Shown: one piece after another, positions 43,639-52,530 of the stretch | Numbering within the stretch: position 1 is the first letter of the stretch | Layout of the letters: every line of letters begins with the position of its first letter | Assembly (NCBI GenBank): GCA_024693365.1 | Contig: JAILLF010000017.1 | Span: forward strand, 41,353-105,352 | From: Acetatifactor sp. | GTDB taxonomy: Bacteria > Bacillota > Clostridia > Lachnospirales > Lachnospiraceae | Reading direction: 5' to 3' | DNA length: 64,000 bases | The notes under the pieces: generated by a model | What the model was told of the DNA's origin: nothing | Seen by the model: only the letters and a program-made list of their open reading frames with translations | Database searches by the model: none | Made by a program: the position numbers and the translations under genes

Positions 43639-44475
43639 CTACAATCTCCGAATGGACTTTTCTCCAATCTCTATTTTTCTCTCCTTCAGGAGATGCCCGA
43701 CGGCACGCTTAAACTCATTTTTGCTCATGCCCGTCTCATGGGTGATGACCTCTGGGGCAGACTTGTCCGTAAAAGGAAGCGATCCCTCATAACTGTCCAA
43801 AAGCTGCAGGATCTTCTCCGCATCCTTCTCGATCTGCAGGTATGCCTTTTCCCGCACGCTCAGGCAAAGCCTTCCGTCCTCCTGCACCTTGATCACCCTC
43901 GCCGTCACAATCTGACCTGGCTCCACCTCGCCATACAGCTCCCGCTTCGGAATCAGCGCGGAATACTTGTCGTCCACGGCAACAAAAGCGCCGAAATTAT
44001 CACTGATTTCATACACCCTGCCGGTTACCTTATCCTCTTTCTGATACGGGCTGTCCGACAGGAGATGCTCATATACGTTCATCGTGGCACAGAGGCGTTC
44101 ACTCTTGTCGACGTAAAGGGAAACCAGCACCTGATCGCCCTCACGCACTCTGCCGCGCTGCTGCTTAAACGGCAAGAGCAGATCCTTCTCCAGGCCCCAG
44201 TCCAAAAAGGCACCGATCTTTCCCAGCTGCGCCACGGTAAGAAGCGCCGTCTCACCCATGATCAGCTTGGGGCGCTTTGTCGTTGCGATCATGCGGTCCT
44301 TGGAATCCTTGTACAAAAAGACCTCCATCAGATCCCCCACGGCAGCACCCGCAGGCACTTGCTTTGCCGGCAAGAGCACTCTGTCCTCCGTCTTTCCCGG
44401 CTCAGCCAGATACACGCCAAACTCCACCTTTTTCACAATCTCCAGCCTTTGGATCTCTCCCAAACGCATACTCAT
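43639..44475 (-). CDS. cvfB: CvfB-type S1 RNA-binding protein
   Basis: 278 residues. Three S1-like beta barrels in order: GVYLAEPGKTEDRVLLPAKQ (about 20-60), GAFLDWGLEKDLLLPFKQQ (about 85-135) and GAFVAVDDKYSALIPKREL (about 160-210). A winged-helix end follows, ETGMSKNEFKRAVGHLLKER. This is the CvfB layout, an RNA-binding regulator of virulence factors in Staphylococcus; the role here is open. GGAGGAG lies seven bases before the ATG. The ATG overlaps the stop codon of the thioesterase gene (ATGA), so the two are coupled. Confidence 0.9.
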   Translation of the reverse strand: MSMRLGEIQRLEIVKKVEFGVYLAEPGKTEDRVLLPAKQVPAGAAVGDLMEVFLYKDSKDRMIATTKRPKLIMGETALLTVAQLGKIGAFLDWGLEKDLLLPFKQQRGRVREGDQVLVSLYVDKSERLCATMNVYEHLLSDSPYQKEDKVTGRVYEISDNFGAFVAVDDKYSALIPKRELYGEVEPGQIVTARVIKVQEDGRLCLSVREKAYLQIEKDAEKILQLLDSYEGSLPFTDKSAPEVITHETGMSKNEFKRAVGHLLKERKIEIGEKSIRRL

Positions 44476-45203
44476 CTTAAATCTCCTCCATTATCCCATC
44501 CAATGCTAAATTCCACGGCGGCATAAGCCTTTCCGCCCTCGTCCTGCAGGGAGACGACCAAGCGTCCTTCCTCTGCCGCGACGTAAGGATGCAGCACGTC
44601 GCCCAAAAATGCCTGCTTCTTGTACTCCGCGCGCATCTGGCGTATCTCCGCGCCTTCCGGCAGGAATTCCAGTGCCATCGCCACGTATTGTCCATTGTTC
44701 ACGTGATGATTGGAGTCCAAATGATGCGCCATAACCGTGATGGGCCCTGCCACGCTTCCTCCCACAGGCACCGCGATCTTCCGGCCCGCGTACTCCATGG
44801 GAATTCTCTCCTCCACGGGGTAGCCCTTCAGCATCGCCTCATCCGGCGTAACAAACCGCTCCGTCCTGACGTCGATCAGGCTCCAGATGCTGTTTGCCTT
44901 CGCCAGGTAATTTCCTTCCTGATCAAACATCATAAAATTACGCGATCCCATAAACTTCTGAAATTCATAGGGCAACGTGCCGATCGTCACCTTCTCGCCC
45001 AGCCTTGGCATCCTGATGGGAATGATCTGCCAGGCATTCAGCACCCATACCAGATTCCGGTCCAAGCAATACTTGATGCCAACCCCGGCATCCTCCGACT
45101 GAAACGTCGAACAATCCTGAAAATAATTGAGAAGCGCCAGGAAGGATAACTTTCCTTCGCTGTCTGTCTCGCTGTATCGAATCCTACTGTCAAATTGGTA
45201 CAT
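44472..45203 (-). CDS. Acyl-ACP thioesterase
   Basis: 243 residues, two hotdog domains. The first begins FDSRIRYSETDSEGKLSFLA (with the Asp-Ser-Glu-Gly turn of the family) and has FQSEDAGVG. The second includes DSNHHVNNGQYVAMALEFLP, carrying the catalytic Asn/His region. Such FatA-like enzymes free fatty acids from acyl carrier protein and can set chain length. The ATG at 45203 has GAGGA three to four bases upstream; the longer frame to 45299 overlaps the CPBP gene and is rejected. Operon: CPBP, thioesterase, cvfB, GDPD. Confidence 0.9.
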   Translation of the reverse strand: MYQFDSRIRYSETDSEGKLSFLALLNYFQDCSTFQSEDAGVGIKYCLDRNLVWVLNAWQIIPIRMPRLGEKVTIGTLPYEFQKFMGSRNFMMFDQEGNYLAKANSIWSLIDVRTERFVTPDEAMLKGYPVEERIPMEYAGRKIAVPVGGSVAGPITVMAHHLDSNHHVNNGQYVAMALEFLPEGAEIRQMRAEYKKQAFLGDVLHPYVAAEEGRLVVSLQDEGGKAYAAVEFSIGWDNGGDLR

Positions 45204-45273
45204 TTTTCCTCTTCTCCTAGTCCCGGCCGTCATGCGGCCGTCCCTTTTCGCATTAACAAAAATAATTAGCGTT

Positions 45274-46374
45274 TTATAACCAGCCCATGATCTGAGCAAT
45301 GATCCTAAAAATCCAAACTGCGAAGAATGCGATCATTCCAATGTTGCAAAAGATAATGAAAAAGCGTTTTCCCTTGGGAATCGTCACCTCTCCGGCACTT
45401 ACGTGGAACCTTTTCCGGTTCACGATCAAAAAAATAATTCCAAAAAGCGCGAATCCGTACTCGAACAAAATACATAAACCGATCGCGACGATCAGACCCG
45501 CGTTATCCGTTACGAACTGAACGTAAGCCGCAAATGCCTCGCTGTTTTGCAGGTTGTTCAAGCCATTTTGTGCTAACTCGACAAGCCTTTGCAAATCCAA
45601 AGCCTGTATCAAATTTGTCAAAACAACGCTCGTGAACCCGTTCATGCATGCATGAAGCGCAATAGTGATCTTAACGTTACCCGTCTTCACAAATACGTAT
45701 GCAAAAAACACGCCAATTCCAAATGCATACGCAAACTGGTTAAAGTTTCCGTGAAATAACCCGAAGGCCAGTCCTGAAAGCAGAATCGATACGCCTTCCC
45801 CGTATTTTAAGGTTCTCGTCACCAGCATTTTCCGGAAGATCAGTTCCTCGCAGACGGGTGCGCCGATGGAAACCAGAAAGACGGAAGTCCACGGATCCAA
45901 ACCGGAAATCAATTCCATGCTTACGTTCTGTACCGACTCACCCGTAAGGCTCCCCAAGATACCCGTAATGATTAGCCCGACTATGTTACAGGAAATGGCA
46001 ATGCCGAACGTACACGCCAGGGCAGCCATAAACTGACCGGGCTTGATCCCTCTTTTTTCAGGCTCCTTTCCGGCCAGAAGCTTTTTCCCCAAGTAAAGGA
46101 TTACGGGTACAGCTACCAAATAGGTCGGAAGAAGCTGCAGCCAATAGCCGAAGCCTTTATAGGCCAGTATGCCTTCCGCCTGTCCGCTTTTTGTCAACAA
46201 TGGTTTCAAGCATTTCCACACAAAAACTGCGAGATACTGCATCCCGTTAAACAGGATCGTGGTCAAGACCAGCCACAAGCCAAGCTTGGTAAAATCCAGG
46301 CGCGCCCTGCTTAAGGTTTCCGGCGTCATTTCCGCAGAAGAATTCAATTCTTCCTGCATGATCGGTTCTTCCAT
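45274..46374 (-). CDS. CPBP-family intramembrane metalloprotease
   Basis: 366 residues with about eight membrane segments. The three CPBP motifs are present: CEELIFRKM (EExxxR), LAFGLFHGNFNQ (FxxxH) and IALHACMNGF (HxxxN). Relatives range from CAAX-prenyl proteases to bacteriocin self-immunity and scaffolding proteins. The first 40 residues are cytoplasmic and polar. The ATG has GGAGGAG upstream. It heads the operon with the acyl-ACP thioesterase. The substrate is unknown. Confidence 0.9.
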   Translation of the reverse strand: MEEPIMQEELNSSAEMTPETLSRARLDFTKLGLWLVLTTILFNGMQYLAVFVWKCLKPLLTKSGQAEGILAYKGFGYWLQLLPTYLVAVPVILYLGKKLLAGKEPEKRGIKPGQFMAALACTFGIAISCNIVGLIITGILGSLTGESVQNVSMELISGLDPWTSVFLVSIGAPVCEELIFRKMLVTRTLKYGEGVSILLSGLAFGLFHGNFNQFAYAFGIGVFFAYVFVKTGNVKITIALHACMNGFTSVVLTNLIQALDLQRLVELAQNGLNNLQNSEAFAAYVQFVTDNAGLIVAIGLCILFEYGFALFGIIFLIVNRKRFHVSAGEVTIPKGKRFFIIFCNIGMIAFFAVWIFRIIAQIMGWL

Positions 46375-46385
46375 GGCTTCTCCTC

Positions 46386-49202
46386 CTATTCCTCCATCAC
46401 TCTCTCAAACTTTACGTCTGCAAGATCCAATCCGCCCTGCGCAAAGTACAGGCGGATCGTGGTGTAGCGCGAAAACATGTACGTGCTGCCCGAAAAGCTG
46501 ACGGGTTTTCCTCCGGTTCCATTCCAGGTAAAGGTTCCGGATGCCGTTCCCATGCTGAACACCGTCACGGGAATCTGCGCCAGTTCGCCAGCCTCCGAGC
46601 TAGCCGTCAGCGTAAAGCGGTAAAGTCCCGGCTTTACCAGATCCAGCACAAAACTGTAGCTTGCGTCACGCGCAGTCTTTACGCCGCTCAGATCTACCGT
46701 CAGCTCATTTCCTAACGGATAGCAAGGCACCTCTTCCTGACTAGTCGCGCCTTCCTCCTCCCGGCCCGTGATCTCTACGGTCAGCGCCGTGCCAAGGAGT
46801 CTCTTCATGGCATTGGAGCGAAGCACCACTCCCAACACGTTCGCTGCGTTTCTCTGCAGCTCCGCTCGCCTTACCTCCCCCTTTTCCAGGGATTCCAGCG
46901 TGTTGTCGTCATGCTTTTCCCCGTCCGAGCAAACCATGTAAACGTCATTTTGCGCCATGGCCATGGTCGCAAAATCCCGCTTGTCAGGCGCCTGCCCGCG
47001 ACGGTTGATATTTGCCCACCAGTCCGTCATGGCGAGACCCTCGAAGCCCCATTCCTTTCGAAGGATCGTGGTCGTAAGATCATAGCTTCCCGCCGTCCAA
47101 AGACCGTTTACGCTGCCGTAAGTGGTCATAATGGTATAGGCACCGCCTTTCTTTACGGCAATTTCAAAGCCTCTAAGGTAAATTTCCCGAAGCGCTCTCT
47201 CGGAGATCACGCTGTCAAGGAAATGTCTTCTAGTCTCCTGATTGTTTCCGCAAAAATGCTTGATGGTTCCCGTAACGCCGACGTCATGCAAACCCTTAAG
47301 CTGCGCGGCGGCAACCTCACCGGTAAGGTACGGATCCTCAGAAAAATACTCGAAATTACGTCCGTTCAGGGGATGTCTGTGGATATTCATGCCAGGTCCC
47401 AGCAGACATTCCACGTGATTTGCGGTCATCTCCAGACCCGTAAGCGTAAACAACTCCGTCAGAAGATCACGGTTCCAGGTACATGCGAGCATCGTTCCGC
47501 CAGGCAGGCTAAACGCCTTCGTCCCACAGTCGAGACGCATGCCGGAAGGGCCGTCACTGCAGCACGCGCAAGGAATTCCAAACTCCGCAAGGCGCGGTGA
47601 AACGCCTCCAAAGGCTGCTGCCGTCCCTGCCGTCACCTTGGGACTTCCCATGCCCTCTCCGCGGATGATGCAGGACAGATCCTCATCCGAAAGCTGCGCA
47701 ATAAACTCCTCTAAGGTCTTCTTTCCCAGAGCCACGTCAGCAAGCTTTATTCCCAGATCACCCGTATAAGCGATCTCCTTCGGCATGTCGTCAACGCGCC
47801 TCTCCGCCTCCATCTCGCGATAAATGCCTGCCGGAATTCCATTTTCGCCCTTACTCTCCCATGTTTTTGCAACGGGAGCGGCTTCAAATGCAGGCACGCC
47901 ATTTTTATTCACCATTCTCTCAAAGGGAAGCACGGGCGCAAGCGCATACTGCGCCTCTAAGACTACGATCGTCTGATCCAAAGTGACAACAACCGGTGCC
48001 ACGGTCTCCCTGACATTCTTTCCGACGCAGAACCGGTATTCCCCAGCCTCCAAGACAAAGGCATGCGGATGCCCCGTCACACCCGTATCGTCAAAGGATG
48101 CCATGCTCTCAAGGTCAATCTCAACGTTAACCCGCTCGCTCTCCCCGGGCTCCAAAAGCTTCGTCTTTGCAAAGCCGCACAGCACTCTTGCAGGCTTCCC
48201 CAGCTTCCCCTGCGGAGCCTCGCAGTACGCCTGCACGACCTCCTTTCCTGCCACCTTCCCCACGTTCTTCACTTCCACCGTGACGCGGGGACGTGTCCAC
48301 GTTTTTGCGTCCTCGCCGCCGGTCAGAAATGCGTCTTTGCACTCTAACCTCGCGTCCCCATACGCGAATTCCGTATAAGACAGTCCATATCCAAAGGGAT
48401 ATCGCACCTTGTCCTTCGCAAAGGTCTCAAAATAGCGGTATCCAACGTAGACGTCCTCACAATAATAATCACGGTCCTGATCGCCAAAATTCGCATGGGA
48501 GGGATAGTCCTCAATCTTATATGCGATCGTATCCGTCAGCTTTCCGGAGGGCGACGCGTTTCCAAGCAACACGTCTGCCGTTCCCAGTCCGCCCATCATG
48601 CCGCCCTGCCATGCATACAGCACGGCATCCGGCGCAAATTCGTCCACAAATCCCATGTCAAGGATGGATGCCACGTTCAATAGCACCACCGTCTTCTTAA
48701 AATATTTCCTGGTGATCCGAAGCATGTCCTTTTCACCAGCAGTGAGCAGATACGAACCTTCCCTGTAGGAATTATCCATCTCCTCACCGGCAGTACGTCC
48801 GATGACGATCAGCGCAGTCTCACAGCGCTCCGCGGACGCCTTGACAAGCTCCTCGGAAAGCGGCATCTCCTCCTGGCACCAAGGCTCTCCGCCCCAGCTG
48901 GCGCCCTTGTCAAAGGGATGCTCCGCCGTCCAATCCTCATAAACCTTCCCCAGCTCCTGATCCAACCTTGCACCGCGAAGCTCCAGCCCTTCCGGGATAT
49001 TGATTACGTGCGCCACGTTCACCATGCCGCCCGAACCGGTTCCGCTCTTGTAATAATCGAGCTGGATCCGTCCAAACACTGCGATCTGCTTTGCCGCATC
49101 CAGAGGCAAAGCCCCATTTTTATTTTCCAAAAGGACCACGCCTTCCGCAATGGCCTGCGTCGCCTTCTCCTGATACTCTTTCCAATCCAAAATTGTACTC
49201 AT
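46386..49202 (-). CDS. Glycoside hydrolase family 3 beta-glucosidase, swapped domain order
   Basis: 938 residues. The order of domains is unusual: the alpha/beta sandwich that is normally C-terminal comes first (ALIVIGRTAGEEMDNSYREG about 130, YPFGYGLSYTEF about 270), then a fibronectin-III-like part (VEVKNVGKVAGKEVVQAYC), and only then the TIM-barrel catalytic domain (PCACCSDGPSGMRLDCGT about 555, CLLGPGMNIHRHPLNGRN, KHFCGNNQE, and AMTDWWANINRRG, where the Asp is the expected nucleophile). A beta-rich tail of about 130 residues ends the protein. This order is known from Butyrivibrio and Ruminococcus beta-glucosidases. No signal peptide, so probably cytoplasmic. The ATG at 49202 has AGGAG nine bases upstream. 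Confidence 0.92.
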   Translation of the reverse strand: MSTILDWKEYQEKATQAIAEGVVLLENKNGALPLDAAKQIAVFGRIQLDYYKSGTGSGGMVNVAHVINIPEGLELRGARLDQELGKVYEDWTAEHPFDKGASWGGEPWCQEEMPLSEELVKASAERCETALIVIGRTAGEEMDNSYREGSYLLTAGEKDMLRITRKYFKKTVVLLNVASILDMGFVDEFAPDAVLYAWQGGMMGGLGTADVLLGNASPSGKLTDTIAYKIEDYPSHANFGDQDRDYYCEDVYVGYRYFETFAKDKVRYPFGYGLSYTEFAYGDARLECKDAFLTGGEDAKTWTRPRVTVEVKNVGKVAGKEVVQAYCEAPQGKLGKPARVLCGFAKTKLLEPGESERVNVEIDLESMASFDDTGVTGHPHAFVLEAGEYRFCVGKNVRETVAPVVVTLDQTIVVLEAQYALAPVLPFERMVNKNGVPAFEAAPVAKTWESKGENGIPAGIYREMEAERRVDDMPKEIAYTGDLGIKLADVALGKKTLEEFIAQLSDEDLSCIIRGEGMGSPKVTAGTAAAFGGVSPRLAEFGIPCACCSDGPSGMRLDCGTKAFSLPGGTMLACTWNRDLLTELFTLTGLEMTANHVECLLGPGMNIHRHPLNGRNFEYFSEDPYLTGEVAAAQLKGLHDVGVTGTIKHFCGNNQETRRHFLDSVISERALREIYLRGFEIAVKKGGAYTIMTTYGSVNGLWTAGSYDLTTTILRKEWGFEGLAMTDWWANINRRGQAPDKRDFATMAMAQNDVYMVCSDGEKHDDNTLESLEKGEVRRAELQRNAANVLGVVLRSNAMKRLLGTALTVEITGREEEGATSQEEVPCYPLGNELTVDLSGVKTARDASYSFVLDLVKPGLYRFTLTASSEAGELAQIPVTVFSMGTASGTFTWNGTGGKPVSFSGSTYMFSRYTTIRLYFAQGGLDLADVKFERVMEE

Positions 49203-49239
49203 GCAATTCTTCTCCTGCAAAAATATACCTGTCCGGGCT

Positions 49240-50298
49240 TTAAACCAACACCTTTTTCAGGACCTCATCCTCCATGACAAGTCTCTTCGCCTCTTCGCGA
49301 TACTTCTCCTCATGCAGATAAGTATGACGGTGAGGCTTGATGGAAGGCGCCATGTCGATCGCCTTGATAAAATCCTCTTTCCTCATGCCAAGGGTTGCCA
49401 CGTAATCCCAGAAGCCCGTATCCGCAAAGATCTTGCTGACGCGAACGTGACGATGATCCTGCACCTTCGCCATGATATAGGTTGCAATGCCCACCTGCAC
49501 GCCATGAAGCTGGGGCACCTCCAAAAACTTATCCAGCGCATGGGAAATCAGATGCTCGCTTCCGCTGGTCGGCGCGCTGCTGCCTGCAATCTCATTTGCA
49601 ATGCCGCTCATGGCAAGGGAATCCAGCAGTTCCTTCAGGAATACCTCATCCTGAATGCTCTCGAAGGGCGTGCGCACAAAGCTGTTCACAGCCTTCTTTG
49701 CCACCATCACTGCAAAATCGTTCAGAACCGAAGCGCCGTGTTGCGCCTCATATACCCAGTCATACAGCGAAGTGATCTTCGCCACCATGTCGCCGATGCC
49801 GGAATAGATGAACTTCACGGGCGCCGTGCGAATGACCTCCGTGTCTACCACGATCCCGTACGCCAGCTTTGCCGGTACGGAATTTCTCTTGCCGCCAACC
49901 AACAGGGACGCGCTTGCGCTGGAAAAACCGTCACTTGAGCTGCTCGTCGGCACGCTGATAAACGGCATGCCGCGAAGGAATGCCGCATATTTTCCGGCAT
50001 CGATCACCTTGCCTCCGCCAATGGAAACCACTGCCTTCGCCTTGTTGGGAATTGCAAACGCCAGGGGAATAATGTCCTCAATGGCCACCGTGTCAAGCTC
50101 CTGATACTCCAGGACGGTCACGCCGGCCGCGCGCATGGATTCCATGACCTTCGTGCCAAACAGATCGATCAATCCGTTCCCAAAAAAAATCACGACCTCC
50201 GAGAGATCCTCCTCCATCAGCGTCGGTCCAAGGCATCCCAGGGACCCCTTCCCCACCTTCAAGATCACCGGTATTGAAATACTGTCGTTTTTCTGCAT
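49240..50298 (-). CDS. Glycerol-1-phosphate dehydrogenase-like (EgsA/AraM) metal-dependent dehydrogenase
   Basis: 352 residues. NAD(P)-binding and metal parts of the iron-containing alcohol dehydrogenase fold: AVVSIGGGKVIDAGKYAA, SVPTSSSSDGFSSASASL, SGIGDMVAKITSLYDW (metal Asp), SGSEHLISHALDK (His) and LHGVQVGIATYIMAK (His). The SSSSDGxxSxxAS signature is that of the sn-glycerol-1-phosphate dehydrogenase group, which also includes Bacillus AraM. It reduces dihydroxyacetone phosphate to glycerol-1-phosphate; in bacteria the product's use is unclear. It could instead act on a related polyol. GGAGG lies eight bases before the ATG. Confidence 0.82.
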   Translation of the reverse strand: MQKNDSISIPVILKVGKGSLGCLGPTLMEEDLSEVVIFFGNGLIDLFGTKVMESMRAAGVTVLEYQELDTVAIEDIIPLAFAIPNKAKAVVSIGGGKVIDAGKYAAFLRGMPFISVPTSSSSDGFSSASASLLVGGKRNSVPAKLAYGIVVDTEVIRTAPVKFIYSGIGDMVAKITSLYDWVYEAQHGASVLNDFAVMVAKKAVNSFVRTPFESIQDEVFLKELLDSLAMSGIANEIAGSSAPTSGSEHLISHALDKFLEVPQLHGVQVGIATYIMAKVQDHRHVRVSKIFADTGFWDYVATLGMRKEDFIKAIDMAPSIKPHRHTYLHEEKYREEAKRLVMEDEVLKKVLV

Positions 50299-50349
50299 GT
50301 CATAACCCTCCTAAACCTATTTACTGTTTCCGGGACGGGACTGTGCGTC

Positions 50350-51843
50350 TTACGCCTTGTGCCCCCCAATCTGGTTGTTTCTCTCCCGTTTGGTTGCCCC
50401 TTCTTCAAAATCCGTCCCTTTTAGGACGGCGTTTTTTCCATATCGCTTTTGTATCCCGAGAATGGCCTGCTGCATCTTTTTTTCGCGCCTTTTTCGCTCT
50501 TCCTCCTTCGCCGCCTCCCCGACAGTCTTGGCTGCCTGTTTCGGATCTGCCGCAAGAGCCCCGTAATCCTTAAAGAGCTCCAGCTGCTCATATTTTTCCT
50601 GGCTTGTAGCTGCCTTCTCTTCCATCACGTGGTTTGCGGCCACGCCGATTCTTCGCACCGAAAGCGCCTGATCCACCACGCGGTCATAGATTGCCAGGAC
50701 CGCATCCACGATCTCCCTTGTCGAAACCGTGAATTCCTCCAGATTCTCCGATCCGTGTGCATGCTTTGGCACCTGCCGTCCGTAAAAATCCGTGGACGTT
50801 TCCCCGCGGTATTCCTTGCCCTTCACGGCATTTTTGAGGTTGTCCGCGTCATAGCTTATGGTCAGCACCATCTGATCCGTCACCAGATTCTTCGCGGCAA
50901 GATCCAGTGAAAGCACCTCCGCCATCTCGCGGACAATGATTCGTGCCTGGTCATAAGGATACGGATGGGATAGGACCTGTCCCGAACTGACGGAATTGTT
51001 TTCCGGCTTATAACTTTTTACGTCCGAAATCCGCGTCGGCTCCCAGCCCCAGGCATGATCGATCAAAAGCTCCGCGTTGATGCCAAACATCCGGTACAGG
51101 AGATCCTCGTTGTAAAACTCCGTCTCCTTCCCGATGCTGCATCTGGCCACGTCACCCATGGTAAACAGCCCCGCTTCCTCCAGCCTTCGGGAGATTCCCC
51201 TGCCGATCCGCCAAAAATCCGTAAGAGGCTTATGATCCCAAAGAAGCTCCCGGTAACTGCGTTCATCCAAAGTGGCCATGCGAACGCCGTTTTCATCCGC
51301 CGGAGCGTGCTTTGCCACAATGTCCATGGCGACCTTACAGAGATACAGGTTTGTTCCGATCCCGGCCGTCGCCGTGATCCCCGTCTGATCATACACGTCC
51401 CGGATCATCTTCCTTGCCAGCTCCTGCGCCGTCATGCGGTATGTCTTAAGATACGCCGTCACGTCCATAAACACTTCGTCAATGGAATAGACGTGAATGT
51501 CCTCAGGCGCTATATATTTCAAGTAAATCTGATAGACGTCCGTGCTGTATTTCAGGTATAACGCCATCCTCGGCTTCGCCACCAGATACGTAAGCTCCGG
51601 CTCGCCGCGTCTTCTGCTTCCGTTAACCTCCCGGACTTTTTGAACCACTTCAAAAAGTCTGGCGCGACCGGGTATCCCGTACGCCTTCAAAGAAGGCGAA
51701 ACCGCCAGACAAATGGTCTTCTCCGTCCTGCTTTCATCCGCAACCACAAGATTTGTGGTCAGCGGATCCAGCCCTCGTTCCACACATTCCACGGATGCAT
51801 AAAATGATTTTAAGTCAATCGCTACGTAAGCTCTCTCCGACAT
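50350..51843 (-). CDS. Y-family DNA polymerase (UmuC/UvrX-like)
   Basis: 497 residues. Catalytic motifs: YVAIDLKSFYASVECVERG (first Asp, steric-gate Tyr region) and IHVYSIDEVFMDVTAYLK (SIDE-type motif). Helix-hairpin-helix KPLTDFWRIGRGISRRLEEA and a little-finger domain follow. The C-terminal 70 residues are Lys/Glu-rich, with no obvious beta-clamp motif of the QLxLF form except QLELFKDYG, which fits the clamp-binding consensus. It copies past DNA damage. The ATG at 51843 lies two bases after the stop codon of the small membrane gene, with GGAAG five bases upstream. It is coupled to YolD as in Bacillus. Confidence 0.93.
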   Translation of the reverse strand: MSERAYVAIDLKSFYASVECVERGLDPLTTNLVVADESRTEKTICLAVSPSLKAYGIPGRARLFEVVQKVREVNGSRRRGEPELTYLVAKPRMALYLKYSTDVYQIYLKYIAPEDIHVYSIDEVFMDVTAYLKTYRMTAQELARKMIRDVYDQTGITATAGIGTNLYLCKVAMDIVAKHAPADENGVRMATLDERSYRELLWDHKPLTDFWRIGRGISRRLEEAGLFTMGDVARCSIGKETEFYNEDLLYRMFGINAELLIDHAWGWEPTRISDVKSYKPENNSVSSGQVLSHPYPYDQARIIVREMAEVLSLDLAAKNLVTDQMVLTISYDADNLKNAVKGKEYRGETSTDFYGRQVPKHAHGSENLEEFTVSTREIVDAVLAIYDRVVDQALSVRRIGVAANHVMEEKAATSQEKYEQLELFKDYGALAADPKQAAKTVGEAAKEEERKRREKKMQQAILGIQKRYGKNAVLKGTDFEEGATKRERNNQIGGHKA

Positions 51844-51845
51844 GA

Positions 51846-52091
51846 TTACTTCCGCTTTTTCTTTCTCTTCTTCCGGCATTTCCTGCAGCAGCAATTCTGA
51901 GGCTCCATGTCATTGCGGATTCCGGCAACGCAGATCATGGCAACAATCGCGATCTGCCCCGCCAGCATCAGTGCGTCTTTGTTTTCAAGCAAGAACCCTT
52001 TTACCTTTTCGAGCACCTCCGACTTCTTGTCCTTCGTCTCGTCCAGGGTTTCTTCCAATGTTTCCTCAACTGCGTTTGTCGTCTCTTCCAT
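51846..52091 (-). CDS. Small membrane protein with Cys/Lys-rich tail, unknown
   Basis: 81 residues. An acidic half (MEETTNAVEETLEETLDE) leads to one membrane segment (ALMLAGQIAIVAMICVAGI), and the end is CCCRKCRKKRKKKRK, four Cys within a strongly basic tail. No known family. GAAGG lies upstream of the ATG. Its position between yolD and the Y-family polymerase gene, with the polymerase ATG two bases after its stop, says that it is made together with the translesion polymerase. The tail could bind DNA, metal or membrane lipids (inference). Confidence 0.75.
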   Translation of the reverse strand: MEETTNAVEETLEETLDETKDKKSEVLEKVKGFLLENKDALMLAGQIAIVAMICVAGIRNDMEPQNCCCRKCRKKRKKKRK

Positions 52092-52116
52092 GGCATCACC
52101 TTCTCTTTTCTCAAGC

Positions 52117-52530
52117 TCACTGGATCAAAATCCGCGTGATCTCATCCAGCGGAATCCGCGTTCCGCCTTCTAACAGCATTACGCGCTTTGCGCGGTCCAC
52201 CTTTACAAAATTCCCCGTAACCTCCACGTACGCGCCGCCGTCCTTTACCGGATCCGGCACAAAATACGTGGTCTTAATCTCCGGCCTTTCCCCCTTCCGC
52301 TCCTCGAGCATCCGAAGTGTCTCATCCAACACGGCCTTCTCGCTCTCGTCCATCTCCCGGAACTCTTCCGTCAGTCGTCCCGCCTCCGCAATCGCCGCAT
52401 CATACCCCGTCAGGGCCGCAAAAGGCATAAACTGCGCCGCGCGCTCCGAGAGCGGCATGCGCGGCCTTCTCGACGACTGATGGTGCGGCAGATCCAGGAT
52501 GTCCGCATATTTCCCCTTAGGCTTTTCCAT
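52117..52530 (-). CDS. YolD-like protein
   Basis: 137 residues. The YolD-like family pattern is visible: HHQSSRRPRMPLSERAAQF, MPFAALTGYDAAIAEAGRL and the Tyr/Phe-Pro region TTYFVPDPVKDGG with a C-terminal beta-hairpin VDRAKRVMLLEGGTRIPLD. In Bacillus, yolD genes pair with Y-family polymerase genes (yqjX, uvrX) and are suggested to act as their UmuD-like partners. Here too the polymerase gene lies downstream. The ATG at 52530 has AAGGA eight bases upstream. It overlaps the 3' end of the MFS gene by 14 bases. Confidence 0.88.
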   Translation of the reverse strand: MEKPKGKYADILDLPHHQSSRRPRMPLSERAAQFMPFAALTGYDAAIAEAGRLTEEFREMDESEKAVLDETLRMLEERKGERPEIKTTYFVPDPVKDGGAYVEVTGNFVKVDRAKRVMLLEGGTRIPLDEITRILIQ

